Origin: Leishmania donovani
Lineage: Eukaryota; Euglenozoa; Kinetoplastea; Trypanosomatida; Trypanosomatidae
NCBI RefSeq assembly: GCF_000227135.1
Contig: NC_018258.1
Coordinates: 652,318-716,317 of the forward strand
Direction: 5' to 3'
DNA length: 64,000 nt
In this document: positions 9,384-21,400 of the stretch, in pieces
Position numbering within the stretch: position 1 is the first letter of the stretch
Layout of the letters: each line of letters begins with the position of its first letter
Made by a program: the position numbers and the translations under genes
Notes under the pieces: generated by a model
The model's database searches: none
What the model was told of the DNA's origin: nothing
Seen by the model: the letters and a program-made list of their open reading frames with translations, nothing else

Positions 9384-11850
9384 CAATCTCCAATGCCCAG
9401 GCTCGGATGGGCAACATGCAGCGTGCGCCGAAAGGGCGCAGCAAGTGTGCCAAAAGACTAAGATGATCGTGTAGAGCTCTGGCGGCTCGCAATGCATGTG
9501 GTGCGGGGAGAGCGAGCACTCCGGTGACAGGGGAGACGACAGCTGCCGGCCGGCACGCCTATCGCAGCGGGCTAAGCAGCCAAAGGGCACACAAAACTGG
9601 TCCAGCCGTGTCGCGCCGCTGCAACGGGTGGCTGTGCAAAAAAGACGGTCAATCTAGCCAATGCCGGCAGCTGAGCTGCGCGAATGCCGTCCACGCACGT
9701 GCAGCAGCCGCGGAAGCCTCGGTGGGGAGCGGTGTGCGGTCACCAATGCGGTGGTGGTGCGGCCCAGTGCAGCACAAAAAGAGAAAGAATAGATCGAGCG
9801 AAGCGGCAAGTGAGGTGCTGCGAGCCCTCACCAGAGAGAGCGAGAGACGCAGGCATACAGCGACGCGTGAGTGCGATCCCGGCTCCACACCCATCGGCGG
9901 AGACGAAACGGGCCACAGCTGCCGACAACGCGGCAGAGATGCTTGGCGGTAGAAGACGCAGACTGTGATCTGCGTGTGCCAAGACGCGAGAAATCAGATG
10001 CATATCCGTGTGGGGTGAGGGCAGAGTCGCGTCACCTCGCTTGAATCGCACATGCAAAAAGAAGAGCCTGCGCAAGCCGACAGACATCTGCCCCTCAGCA
10101 CCGCTCGCTTCGCATACGTCTGGCGGCGGTGGCCGATACCGAAGACGGTGAGGCTCACACAAGGAGGTGGAGCTCGGCGGCAGCGCGGCAATTCAGCGAG
10201 TGCGCCGGCGTCACAAGGCACGATACGAGCCGAGCAAGCATAGGACAAAGAGAAACACACACACACCGGAAGAGAGAAACCCGCAATCCGGCCGTGCCGC
10301 CGTACGGGCCTCGGCATCAACGTGATGCGAGAGAGACGAGCGAGAGAGCGGCCACGCACGGGGGAAAGAGGGGCGCGCAGCAAAGGAACGACAAAACGAG
10401 CACGCGAGCAGCTGGACGCGCTGTCGGGGTGCACAGGCAAAAACACCGGCTTGCCGTGCGAGGCGCGCAAGGGCAGCGCGGCGCAGCGTCAGGCAAACGT
10501 GCACGACAGCTGGAAAGAGACGAGGGAGAGGAGGAGGAGGAAGAGGGGGTCTGGCTCCGACCTTGTGCGCGTGTCGGAGGGCAAGACGGCGGGGCCAACA
10601 ACACGCCGTCAGCAACAAAGGGGGAGGCAGTGCCCTACACGTGCGCGCCGGCGCCGGCGAGCACGATACAGAGAGGCGCAGAAAGACAGTCGAGCAGCCG
10701 AGACGGCGAAGGAAGTCGAGCGTGCGGAAAGAGAGGGAGAAGAGGTGAGCAGCCGATACCGGTGGGGAGAAGCGAGTGCGCGCCAAGCCAGTGAGCAGCG
10801 CAGAGCCGGCCCGTTCGCCTGCGCGCACGCAAGCGCACGGGGGTAAAGCAAAGGGCGGCAAGGCGGCGAGAGGATGTGGGCGAGGGCGAGGCGAAGGAGC
10901 GGCGCGGTCACAACAAAACATCAGCAGACAGTCTGACGCAGCACGGCAAGCAGACGCTCTTCGCTGGCCACCGTCCGGCGCTACGTCTCCTGCGCCGGAG
11001 GAAGCGATGGTGGTGCAATGAGCTATGCGGAGATGAAAGGCTTCAAAGGCACCCACAGGCCGTGAAAGAAGGAGACTCAGCGCTGTGTGCGCTGACGGTG
11101 GTGCCGATGCGCTGCCGCCATGAGGCATCACCGCGAAAGGGTCGCCGGGCGACGCACAGTGGATGGTCAAAACAGAGGCCGGCACGGAGAGAAGGAGCCA
11201 AGTAAATGGAGCAAGGCAAGCAGCACAACGGCACGCGGCCGCGCACAAGCTGTGCATGCCACGCAGTTGTCCTCCCAGCCATACCTGATGTGAGCGGGTG
11301 CAAAGGCTCTGTGCAGCGCAGCGATGCGCACAGCAGCCTGAGAAGAGCGATGCCCGAGAGAAGACAAAAGCCGTGGTGCGCACCGGGGCAGCAGACGACT
11401 CACGGAGTGTCGCGGTGGCACAGGCAATGCGACCGCAAGCCACCCCTTACACCCAGCGCGGCCTCTCCGTGCACCGCGCACGCAGGCGCAGTGGCGGCGG
11501 CTCATTCGAAGCAAGGTGCGTTGCAGTGACGCCATGACGCTCTCCACACATCTAAGTGCCCGCTGTATCCCCCCTCCCGAAGCTCCCGTTTAGGCAGCCC
11601 TTCGCTACCGGACCGTGTTTGCGCTCTTGCCGTTGCGCCCGGCCGTCACCCTCATGAGGAGATGCAGCTTGCACGGCTCCCGACCCTCCCGCGCGTGCAC
11701 CAATGTGAGCGTGGCAAGCGCAGAGAGCGGACGCATAGCATGACCACCTCAGGCAGAGCAGAGCAAACAAAGGAGCCAAACAGAGCACACTCGCCGCCTC
11801 ACCGCCGCTGCGCGAGAGAAAACAGCCGAAAGAGAGTAGGGCGGAAAACG
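9384..11850. other. Long spacer upstream of the transporter
   Basis: About 2.4 kb of GC-rich, plus-strand purine-rich sequence (GAGAG-type runs, for example 9775-9845 and 10505-10545). A sense-strand polypyrimidine tract about 390 bases before the transporter ATG (plus 9774-9790) is a reasonable trans-splice region. Long frames occur on both strands but look like GC-driven shadows: Arg/Ala/Cys/Ser-rich with no domain. Confidence 0.5.
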
Positions 11851-11869
11851 GGTGAAGACCGCAGCAGAC

Positions 11870-12665
11870 CTCTCCTCCTTCCAGCAGCGTGCCGACTCGG
11901 AGATCGCGGCGCCGCCCCTGCCTCATGCACCACCCGCCAGCCGTCAGCGCGTACCCGCAGCAGCACATGCGGCGCGGCGGCAGACATGCCGTAGGGGACG
12001 TCGTCGTCGTCGTCGCAGTAGTCGGGGTGGTGGTCGCGGTGCACGCGTGGGCAGTCGCACAGTCCGAGCACCGGCTCTCCGCATCCACGCCAAAGTGCAC
12101 CGTCTGTGCGTCCATCCCGGGCTGCGGAGCACATCCGCACAAGCAGCTCCCCCGCGATGCGATAGGTGCTACGGGCCGCACCTGCGGCCACGAGGCAGGG
12201 TAACGGCAGTGGAGCTTGCCGCTCGGCAGCTGCAGCATGCTCACATTCGGCAGCGTCCGATTCACAGCAGTGGCCTGCATGGCCCATGCTGCCGCGGAGC
12301 CCATCCAGCTCCACGAGGCAAGCCGCGCCCCACCCACCCTCGCGCGACACAGGTACACCACCGCCACGTACTGCAGCAAGCACCAGCGGCACGGAAGTGT
12401 GCTACTGCTCATGGCTCCCGGGCTCCACGAGCTGCCGGCTGCAATCACTGCGTTCGAGCAGGCCACGTCATCCGGCATCCCAGGCAGCGAGCCAGCAGCA
12501 GCAATGCCGATCGAGGCAGGCCCCAGAGCAGATATCCAACACGGCACGCCGGTTCGCGAGCACACGTCGCCGCCGGCCCACCTCAGCGATGGCGTCGCGG
12601 CAGCAAACGCACGGGTCGCCCTCAGCGTGTTCAAGCACTGCACAGGAGTGAAAGAGTCTGGTGTA
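11870..12665 (-). pseudogene. Degenerate PSA/GP46-like surface antigen relic
   Basis: A minus-strand frame (ATG at 12907, stop at 11552, 451 codons) holds the worn remains of a surface antigen. The N-terminal signature survives near 12600-12650 (FTPVQCLNTLRA and a P-S-L-W-A-G pattern), aligning with FTTVQKLNTLKI of the intact copy at 24603-25841. A LPGMPDDV-like block follows, then scrambled LRR remnants, then DCATAHACTATTTP and YALTAGGWCMRQ near the end, closely matching DCATAHACAETTTP and YVLTAGGRCMRH of the copy at 17257-18464. The LRR units are broken, the Cys-rich segment has lost residues, and there is neither a signal peptide nor a GPI-type tail. The open frame probably survives because stop codons are rare at this GC content. 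I read it as a dead family member. Confidence 0.75.
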
Positions 12666-12907
12666 CGCGTCGCGCCCTGCTCATAATCAGGCATCGCCGC
12701 ATCCAGTGGAAGTGCTACGCCCTCCAGGGTGCTGTGCTCCACGGGCGCGTCACACGGCGGAGCGGCGGAGGCAAGCTGCCTGCAAGGGCAGTGCCATTCG
12801 TCCGTCTGTGGATGAGAGCGTGGCAGGGGTCGCGCCGCACACAAAAGCAGCAGGGGCGTGTCCTCAAACACGCCCGCGCGTCGGAGGATAGAAACGATAG
12901 AGCTCAT

Positions 12908-15900
12908 GCATCACTGCGACACAGAGGTGGCAAGCACTGTCCGCTGTGGCGCCGGCTTGTATGTATGCCCGGCAGCACGCGGGGGAGCGAGGTGGGGAGA
13001 GCGGTCGAGGAGAGATCGCGCGCAGTAAAGCGAGAGGAGTCCTCCCTGAATGGGGGCTTTGGTGAGACGCCGGCGAGCCGTCAGTCTGGAAGAGGGGGGA
13101 TGGCGCGCAGCAGGCTCACGAGGACTGGGAGTTGCTGTTTGTCGGCGATGAGCTGTGTTCGCGCAGGCGCTGAGGCGGGCAGCGGCACGCGCGCGGCGCG
13201 CGCGTCAGGTGAGACATTCACCGAGAGAGACAGGGCAACGGAGAGAGTGGCGCACGCATGATATAGGAGATGGCGGGGGGACGCCACAGCGTGATTGGAA
13301 GGGGGCAGACGAGCAGCTGAGCGGGTGCAAGGAGATGCACCAAGGTGCACACGCTGAGCGCAACAAAAAAGACTAGGAACGCCACGTAGCGCCTCGCGGC
13401 TGACTGGAAAGACGGGTGCGGTGTAGGTGCGGAGCGGGCACGCTCTCTCTGCGAAGGGCTTCGTCGGTAGAGGGGCACGCAAAGAAAGAGGCGCAGCCCT
13501 CCCCTGCCCTCCGCTGGCTTCCACCTTGCCTCCTCCCCTCACCCACGCAACTGCAACGCGTGCTCGTCCACGTGGCGCCTGCATCTTCCAGCAACGATGC
13601 GGTCGCAGCTCCACCAGCGTACATCTCCGCCCGCCCCCCATGCGCTGCGAGCCCTCTCCAGGACGCTGTCCGCCAAACACCACAAGAGACGAGTAGCCCG
13701 TGTACGTGGGTGCCACGCCCTCTCACACTCCCGCGCCGCCGCTCGCGTGCACCCTTCCGTTCGTGCATCTTCACTCTATGGCTCCTTCCTGGGCGTGATC
13801 GTATACAGCGTCACATCCGGGGAGATCCCTCGTTGCATCTGCGAGAGAGGGAGGTGGGAAAACGGAAGCGGGGGCAGGCCGGAAGCAAAGAAACGGCGAA
13901 GAAAGAGAGTCGAGTCATAGAAGGCAGGAGGAGTACAGCCAAGCCGGCACATACGCACCGAGACGCATAGCAGTTCACGCTGTCGTCAGCTCTGCGGAAT
14001 GGCGCGCAGGGGATACAGGAGCAGGCTGGGACGGAGCAGGCCGTCCGACCGTGTGCGGCTGTCCATGCGGGTATCTCCTGTCTCCGCCAGCAGCCTCCCC
14101 GTGCCTGCCTGCCCTGTTTTGCGTTCGTTTCTCTTTTGTCGTCACACCGCAGGCGGCGAGGAGGAGGGCGGGCCGGCGAGTCCGCCGCACCTGCAAACAA
14201 GCGAAGGCGGTAGCGACGAGGGCCTCGCTCAGCGAGCGGATGCGTGCGTGAATGCGTGAAGCCGGTGTAGGTCCATGCAGGTCCTGCGCAGAGCTTCGCG
14301 ACAGAGAGGGGGACACAGCGACACGCACAGGAGTACGTGCACGGCCCTCGCCAGGCAGACACCGGCACACGCAGCCACGCATCCGCTTGCACAGAGAGAG
14401 AAGAGTGAAGAAACAAACAATCAAAACAGCAAAGAAAAAATGAACAGGGGGAGACAAGGCCAAGCCTGCACCGCAAGAGAGGCTCAACGACGCGGCATGT
14501 GCGGCTTCACCACCGGGGAGAGAGAGAGGGGGAAGTGAGCAACGGAGGCTTCAGCGGGCAGTGAGAGGTGTCGATGCAGCACTCCGCCTCCCCACCCCCA
14601 CCACAGCCAAAAAGGGAAGAGCGCCGCGTGGCGCATGCGCCTTTTTCTCTTTTCTCGTCGAGAACGTGCAGTCGAAGCAAGAGGCCAAAGGAGAGAGTGA
14701 AACGAGCATGGCAGCCTTTAGACCATCCCCCCTCACCCTCGGTCTCGCAGCGCTCGTGATGTGCTGCTGTCGCATCCAGCTCAGATGGCGACAAGAGTCG
14801 GGAGACAGGCAGAGAGGGCAAACGCGGTCCGGGCAGCAGCCACTCAAGGCGGCAAAGCAGATCGCTGCATCCGCCTCAGCACCGCCGGCCCCGACGTCTC
14901 TCTCGTGTCATCGATACAGCCACCGCCACCACCGAGGACGCACACGACCACCACGAAGCAGCTGCCGAAGACCCTCCCGTAAACCCCTACCCTGATGCGC
15001 AGGCCAGGGCGTGGAAGCTGCAATTCAGCCGCCAGCGAAGGGGAGGGGAGAGAGGNNNNNNNNNNNNNNNNNNNNNNNNNNNCAACGAATAGGGGCAACA
15101 TGTTACAGAGCATGAAGAACACAGCGCACACACGCACTCGCCGGTGCGAAGAAAAAGAGCGGCACATCGAAGGCCGAAACATGGGCGTGAGGATGCCAAA
15201 GAACGGGGAGGAGCCGATGGGAGAGCAGTCGACAATCGTTGGACACAACGCAAAACGAGGCAGCAAAAGACGCCACGGAGTCAGGCGGAAGTCCTGAAAG
15301 CAGACGCACAGACGATGCATACGCGAGCGAGCCCAGTGGGGAGGGAGGAGCACAGGTGCGCCGTCGGCGTCACCCGAGTGCACAGCACAAGACCAGTGAC
15401 GCGCGGCTTCCACCACGTCGTACAGTAAACGGCTGCCCCTCTCCCCTGTCTGCAGCGTTGCGTTTCTCCTTTGCATTTACAGGCGTCATCCGCTCTGCTG
15501 CGCCGGCGCCGTCACAAGCACATCCCCGCCTCATCGCCTTTCCGCTACAGCAAGCGCGCTCCGTACGCGATTCCATGTCGCTCTGAGGCTTCCGGAGGCA
15601 GAGAGCGACAGAGGCATCGGATCAGCAGACACAACGCAGCAAACAATGCACCAGAGAATGAAAGAGCCTTTGATGGACGGAGTTAGACTGAGAGAATGAG
15701 AAACAAAAAATGAACGGCATCAGCCAAGCCAAGTAATAAAAACTGTAAGAAAAGAGAGAGGAACACCTCGAAATGGAGAAAGGGGCACCCTCACCGAGAG
15801 AACCCCCTGTCGAGCATATGGCGGACGGCACAAACCACGACCGGGCACCACAGCACTCGTGCAATGGAAACACGAACAATGAAAAGGAAAAGTGAAACAA

Positions 15901-17256
15901 GTTGCCTCCGCTCGTGAGAGGAGGACGACAGCGCGGTCAACGCACAGAGATGGCGAGCAGCAGTGCGATGAGTGCCCGCGCACGGACGCCAGCACGCGAT
16001 ACAAACAAAAGCAATAAAAAGAGAGACGCAAAACACGCACAGCACAAGAGACAGCCGGTCGCAACCGCGACGGCGCATCGCCCGGATATTGCACCCTTCC
16101 CTTCCTCCTTGCCCTCCCCTCGATCCCCGGCCCGTCTCGTGAGCTGAAGTGCACGACCTCATAACGGCGCCCACAGCCCCCTCCTCTCCCACGCGCGTCG
16201 CCCTTTCGCCATTCACACCGCCCCCACCTCACACCAGCACAAAAATGTATGCCACCACCTGCAGTCGCACAGCAGAGGCCACATGTAGGAGCCGGGGACG
16301 ACAAGTGAGAGAACAGCACCCGCGCCGCAAACGGCGAAGCACAGCCGCGTGCGCTCGCCACGGCGATCGAGGCCTACAGAGAATGGCAGGGCACGTCCAG
16401 GCGGACCAAGGGCCTCGTCGGAGCGTACGCGCGCTGAGCAAGCACAGAGCACAGAAACGCGTCGGTAGCAGCTTGGCAACGAGAGAGCGCACTTCGGCAG
16501 AGGAAGCACAGGGCATCCTGACAAGGACGGAGAAGAGCAGAGGGAGTGAGCGAATAGGCACAAGGCGCACGCGAGCAGAACCCCACAATCCACCCCCACG
16601 CCCTCCCCGGCTCTCGTGTGCCGCCCCGCGTCCCGCCTCGCACACGCCAGCAAGTGCACACGGCAGCGCGCAGCGCGATGCCCTCGAGGCGCCGGTGAAG
16701 CGCAGCCACTCGCACAAAAGGTCAGCGACGAGGGAGGAGGCGGAGTCGAGCACAGCGCACCACAAAAAGAGCGCCGGCCCACCGCACGCACGGCACGCAA
16801 CCGGAAACGGCCCGCCCCCGAAGCATCAGACAGACGTCAGTCAGGAAAGAGGACCAGCAGGGCGCAAAGCCCGCACAGCCGCAAGGCGCGAAAACGGAAG
16901 AAGCAGGGTGAGGAGAGAGCAGCGGCCACGCAGCCACAGCAGCGAGCAAGCGGTGACAGGGCCAGCGAGACCAGTGCGGAGAAGCGCACGAGGCAGTCGC
17001 GTGTCGGCAGGCGAGAGTCTGCTGCGGGACACGAGGGCGACAGAGGGGAGGGCGGGACTCGCATGCGTGGTGACGCCCGGCAGCCTCCTGCAGGCGCACC
17101 CTCTCACCTCCTCGCACCGCAGGGGACACCGAGGGCACCCCGTGGGCGCCGGCGGCAACAGAAGGCACACACGTCGCAATGCACAAGACAGGCGCCGAGG
17201 CGCACGAAGAGGCGCCGCTGAGCACTGCACCGCCAGCTCACGCCCACAGCCTCACC
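12908..17256. other. Long noncoding spacer, GC-rich
   Basis: About 4.3 kb with no supported gene. The plus strand is rich in GAGAG, CAGCAG and CGAGA words. It holds a 27-base run of N (15056-15082). The long frames here (for example 16149-17492 plus, 16213-16800 minus) are low in hydrophobic order and rich in Arg, Ala, Ser and Cys, which fits random reading of GC-rich UTR. Confidence 0.55.
15056..15082. other. Assembly gap, 27 N
   Basis: Run of undetermined bases in the spacer. The flanks show no repeat that I can see. Confidence 0.99.
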
Positions 17257-18464
17257 CTACGCAAGCACCGCGCCCATCACCACCACCGTCGCGGAGACAG
17301 CAGCGGCAGCAGCAGTCCCCACAGGAAACACAGCAGCATCCTCACCAGTGTGCCTCATGCACCGCCCGCCAGCTGTCAGCACGTATCCGGGGAAGCACAC
17401 GCTGCACCGCATCGAGTTGCCGGGTGCGCACGACATGCAGTTCGGAACGCGGCACGGGGTCGGGCATGGCGTGGGGGACGTTGTGCTCGTAGTCGGCTCC
17501 GCGGTCGTGGCGGTGCTCGAGCTCGACGACCCGGACACCTCGCCGGCCGAGCCGGAGCTGCTGGGGACGGGTTCGGGCGTTGTGGTCTCAGCGCAGGCGT
17601 GGGCAGTCGCACAGTCAGCCATGCGATGCTTGGCGTCCACGCCCACCCATAGCGTTGGTGACGTCAGCCACGAGTCCGGTACGCAGCCACAGAAGTTGTT
17701 GTTCTGAAGGCCCAAGCGCTCAAGCGACGGCATCCGTGCCCAGGACGCGGGGAAGGAGCCGTACAGGTTGCACTGTTGAAAGTGTATCCTCCGAACGTTC
17801 GGCATAGTGCTCCACTCCTCAGGAAGAGTGCCGGTGATCTGAGTGCTGGAAATGACGATTTGCTCAATCGCCGACATCGAGCTCCAGGCAGCCGGCAGCG
17901 TGCCGAATACATCCGTGGAACTCAGGGTCAAGAACCTCAGCGAGCTCATCGAGCTCCACGACGCGGGTAGCGTGCTGCTGATGCTCGTGTATCCAAGGTT
18001 GACTGTCCTCACCTTATGCAGCTTGCTCCAGCTGCTCGGCAGGGTTCCAGTGATACCGGTGTTCTGGCGAAGAGGTTGATCTGATCGAGCTTCACCAGCG
18101 AGTAGTCCACGTCATCAGGCATTTCAGGCAGCGTGCCGGTAGCCAAGCTACCAGTGGCGATAAAGCTCACATTCGTATCGAAGCACCTCACGCCAGCCCA
18201 CGTGCAGAAGTCGGCTCCGCTCCACCCCAGCGAGGGCATCGCCGCAGCAAACGCCCGCATCACCTTCAGCGTGTTCGACCTCTCTGCCTCACTTATAAAG
18301 AACGGTGTAGCCCCAAAATCATCGGGCATCTCCGGAGAGACGCCGCCCTCGACCGCATCCCATGGGCTCGCCACCCTGGCACGCGCCACGGGAGCGGCAA
18401 GCGTCAACAGCACCGCCGCTGCGAGAACGGCAATCAGCGCCACACGACGGTGCAGCTGCGTCAT
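17257..18464 (-). pseudogene. PSA/GP46-like surface antigen with one frameshift
   Basis: The N-terminal half (18464 to about 18068) encodes a signal peptide (MTQLHRRVALIAVLAAAVLL...), the conserved block NTLKVMRAFAAAMPSLGWSG and a cysteine pair (DFCTWAGVRC). The C-terminal half (from about 18066 to the TAG at 17257) continues in another frame with LRR units of the PSA type (GTLPASWSSMSSLRFLTLSS and similar), the NNFCGCVPDSW cap, a Ser/Thr stalk, a Cys-rich knot (CPTPCRVPNCMSC) and a hydrophobic tail fitting GPI attachment. Comparison with the intact copy at INLFNQKSSISGTLPSSW places the fault at about 18067-18068, where one base is missing. Everything else is intact, so this is either a very recent pseudogene or a sequencing error in a functional gene. 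The family coats the promastigote surface. Confidence 0.85.
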
Positions 18465-21400
18465 GCTGTCGAAGCGAGGGATATGCTCGAGAGGAAGGCG
18501 ACAAAAACGCAGACCGCTGCTGCGTGTCGATGGCGCAGATGCCTCAGAGCGGCCGCCTCAGTCGTGCCTGCGTACCTCTGCTGTTGTCGGGCGCCTCGGT
18601 CACAGAAGAGAGCCGCAGCGGGCGAGCCGGTGCGAAGAGGAACGCGAAGGCGGGGGGAAGAGAGGGGGATAGGGAGGGGGATAGGGAGGGGGATAGGGAG
18701 GCAGACGGTGCACCTAGAGGCCTGGAGGGGAAGGGGTGCACACAGTGAGGGTCTCGCTGTGCCGTGTGTAATCACAGCAGTGAGAAAGAAGAGCTGATAG
18801 AGGCACTGCGACGAAGTCTGAGAGCGAGAGACGGATTGCAGAGAGGGCCGCCCGGTGGTGGCGGTGCGGGTATGTGGCGAGTGGTGTTGGAAGGAATCAT
18901 GCAGGAAAGGGCGGGAGGGGTGCGAAGCGTCCGAAGCGATGCCGGTGCGTCGACCACGACAGGTGCCCCGGCACGGCGTTGAGGAACACGGCAAGAGCAG
19001 CAAGGCAGGAAAGAAGGAGGCAGGTGGTAAAGGCAGATGCAGTGCGCACAGCATGGCGTCAACGCACAGTCGGCACGCGCGGAGGCTCGCACAAGGCGCT
19101 GGCCTCATCGCGAGGCCGGCAACGCCGACATGCACAAACGCGCGCACAAAAGAGAGCGGGCAGCCGGCACCGGGGGCGCAACCGTTTCTGCCTTCCCAGC
19201 TCCTACAGCGGCAGCGGCCGCAGATGCGCGAAGCCGCATCGACGTCGGCTCTGCCTCCCTCGCGCTCCGCGCTTCCACTCTAGCGGCAGACAGCTCACAC
19301 CCTCGCCCCCTCCCCTTTCCCGAGCGCAAGCACGTCCATTCTCTCGCCATCCTCCGCCCCCCACACGCCCCGGGCGCGGTCCTCTGCGTCTCCGCGTGGC
19401 GGCGCCCCCCTCTCCCCACCCATGCCCTTGAGGAGGCGGGGTCGGGCGTCAGCAGAGAGCACAGCCATCTCCAGAGCGAGGCGGCTGTGCGCAGGCAAGC
19501 GTGAGGCAAGGGGGTCGTAAGCCGAGCGGTACGCGATGCCGCCTCGTCTTTTCGTGTCGGGGGCTTCTCAGTACCTCGCGCATACGCGCATTACGCTTTT
19601 CCTGTTCTCCTCCGAATCAGTAAAGAAGGGGATGTGCGCTGAAGTGCCCCTGGCGCAGAGGCCGACATGCAGCGCACTGCCGAGCGCCCCCCATCTCGGC
19701 TGCAGCACGCGCACGCACACCCCGAATGGACTTCTGCGCGCGAGCTTGCAAGTGCGCGCATGCCCGCCACCTCCAGTGCTCAACTCACCTGGCAAGTCGA
19801 AATGCAAGCACAGCAAAGGCGCCGAGTCGATCTCTGCAGAGCGGCGCAGAGGGGGGCCGGCGGATAGAGAGGCGATCTGCGCTTCGCCCATCTCGGCACA
19901 AAACTAGTGCGAGGGAGGCCGCCAAAGAGAGGGCGAGCTCACCCACGCCCCTTCTTGCGTGGCGGCGGAGGGGTGGGGGCGGGTCGGATGCGAGGCCGAG
20001 GAAGCGCGGCGAGACACCAAAAACGATGAAAGCCAGTAGGCGCAGCGGCAAGAGCACACACGAGAACGAAAACAGAAAGAAGGAAGTGCGCCCGCTCCAA
20101 GGCATCCTGTGTGCATGCGCGTGACTGCGTGCCGGTGCGCGCTGGGTTGTTGCAGAGGGCGGAGGCAGAGGGATGGTGCAGGATGTCGGACAGGTCATGG
20201 CAACACAAAAGCAAAACCAACAGAGAAAAGGAAGGGAGAAGAGCGCGCGAGCACCGCACAGAAGGGAAGACGGGGCCGAATGGCGGAAGCGGGGCAAACG
20301 AGTACAGCCAAAACGATAACGATAGCGTCGACGTGCGCACGGGCATTGGCCACGGCAGGAGCATACACTCTCTGTCCGCCTCCCGCAGAGAAGCGACGGG
20401 CGTCCCGCTTCTTCGATTGCCGGAGGGGGCACGCGTTCTCCGCCCTCTCTGTGGCGCCCCCTCCCTATGCCACACCGGGTCGCCTCGGCGCTCGACAGCA
20501 CACGAGTGAGCGGAGCAAGGCATCAGCCCCACGGACACACAGGAAGGAATGCGAGCGGGATAACAGAGAGAGGCAAAGGGAGAGTCAGGTGAGGCAGGCG
20601 GTGGTGCGTTGGCTGACGTGCTCGCCGCCTCCCTTGCCCTCACGCATGTTCTAGATCGTGAAGCCTGGTGTATGCACCGCCAAGCGCCATCGCTTCCTCT
20701 TCCCTCCGGCGTGCCGCGTACGAACCCGCTTTCACCCTCGCTGTCCCCGCAACGTTGTTCGCGACCGTCGGCCCCCTGCAGCCTTCCGTACGCCCGCGCC
20801 CGCAAACGCGCCCCCACAACGACGGGGTCGAGACCAGGAGAGCGGCGAGGGTGCACGCAAAGCCGAGGGGCAAGCGAAAGGAGGCGGAGAGCCGCGTGCG
20901 CGGACAACGACAGCAAAGCAGCATCCATGCAGGTGCTTCCGCGGGGTGCCGACGCGCATGAGAGAGAGGGCGCCGGCGACACAATCCCCGTCGGCTACCG
21001 TATTGCGCAGACATCCGACACGAGCACCGAGACACACACGCAACGCGAAGTCGTGCGCTGCACCGCCAAAGCCACGCAAAGCACAAACACATAAAAGCAC
21101 GCGCAACGGCAAACGGAAACAGGCAGCAGCCTACACACGGGCACGCGCGTATACGCACACACATATATGCACATATGCATGTGTGTCTGTGTGCACTGCC
21201 CCTCCTTTGCCGGCGTAAGAGAGCACAGGACGAAACGAGGCAGGGAAAGTGGGCAGAAGCGAAATGGGCACCGCCACCCGCAGCATACGCACAGGTGGGC
21301 AGTCACACACACGGCGTGCGCGACCGCGCCGCTTACACCGAGCCCCGCGACGCAAAGTGGTACCTACGCGCCGTAGGGATGTTTCTGCTCGGTGCGCCTC

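Noticed and set aside
10211..11443. 410-codon minus-strand frame
   Set aside because: Ala/Arg/Ser/Cys-rich, no ordered blocks; fits random reading of GC-rich spacer.
11852..13261. 469-codon plus-strand frame
   Set aside because: Antisense to the antigen relic and its flank; Arg/Ala/His-rich shadow.
16149..17492. 447-codon plus-strand frame
   Set aside because: Low-complexity Arg/Ser/Ala content, antisense to the end of a surface antigen gene.
19939..20982. 347-codon minus-strand frame
   Set aside because: No hydrophobic order or motif; spacer composition accounts for it.
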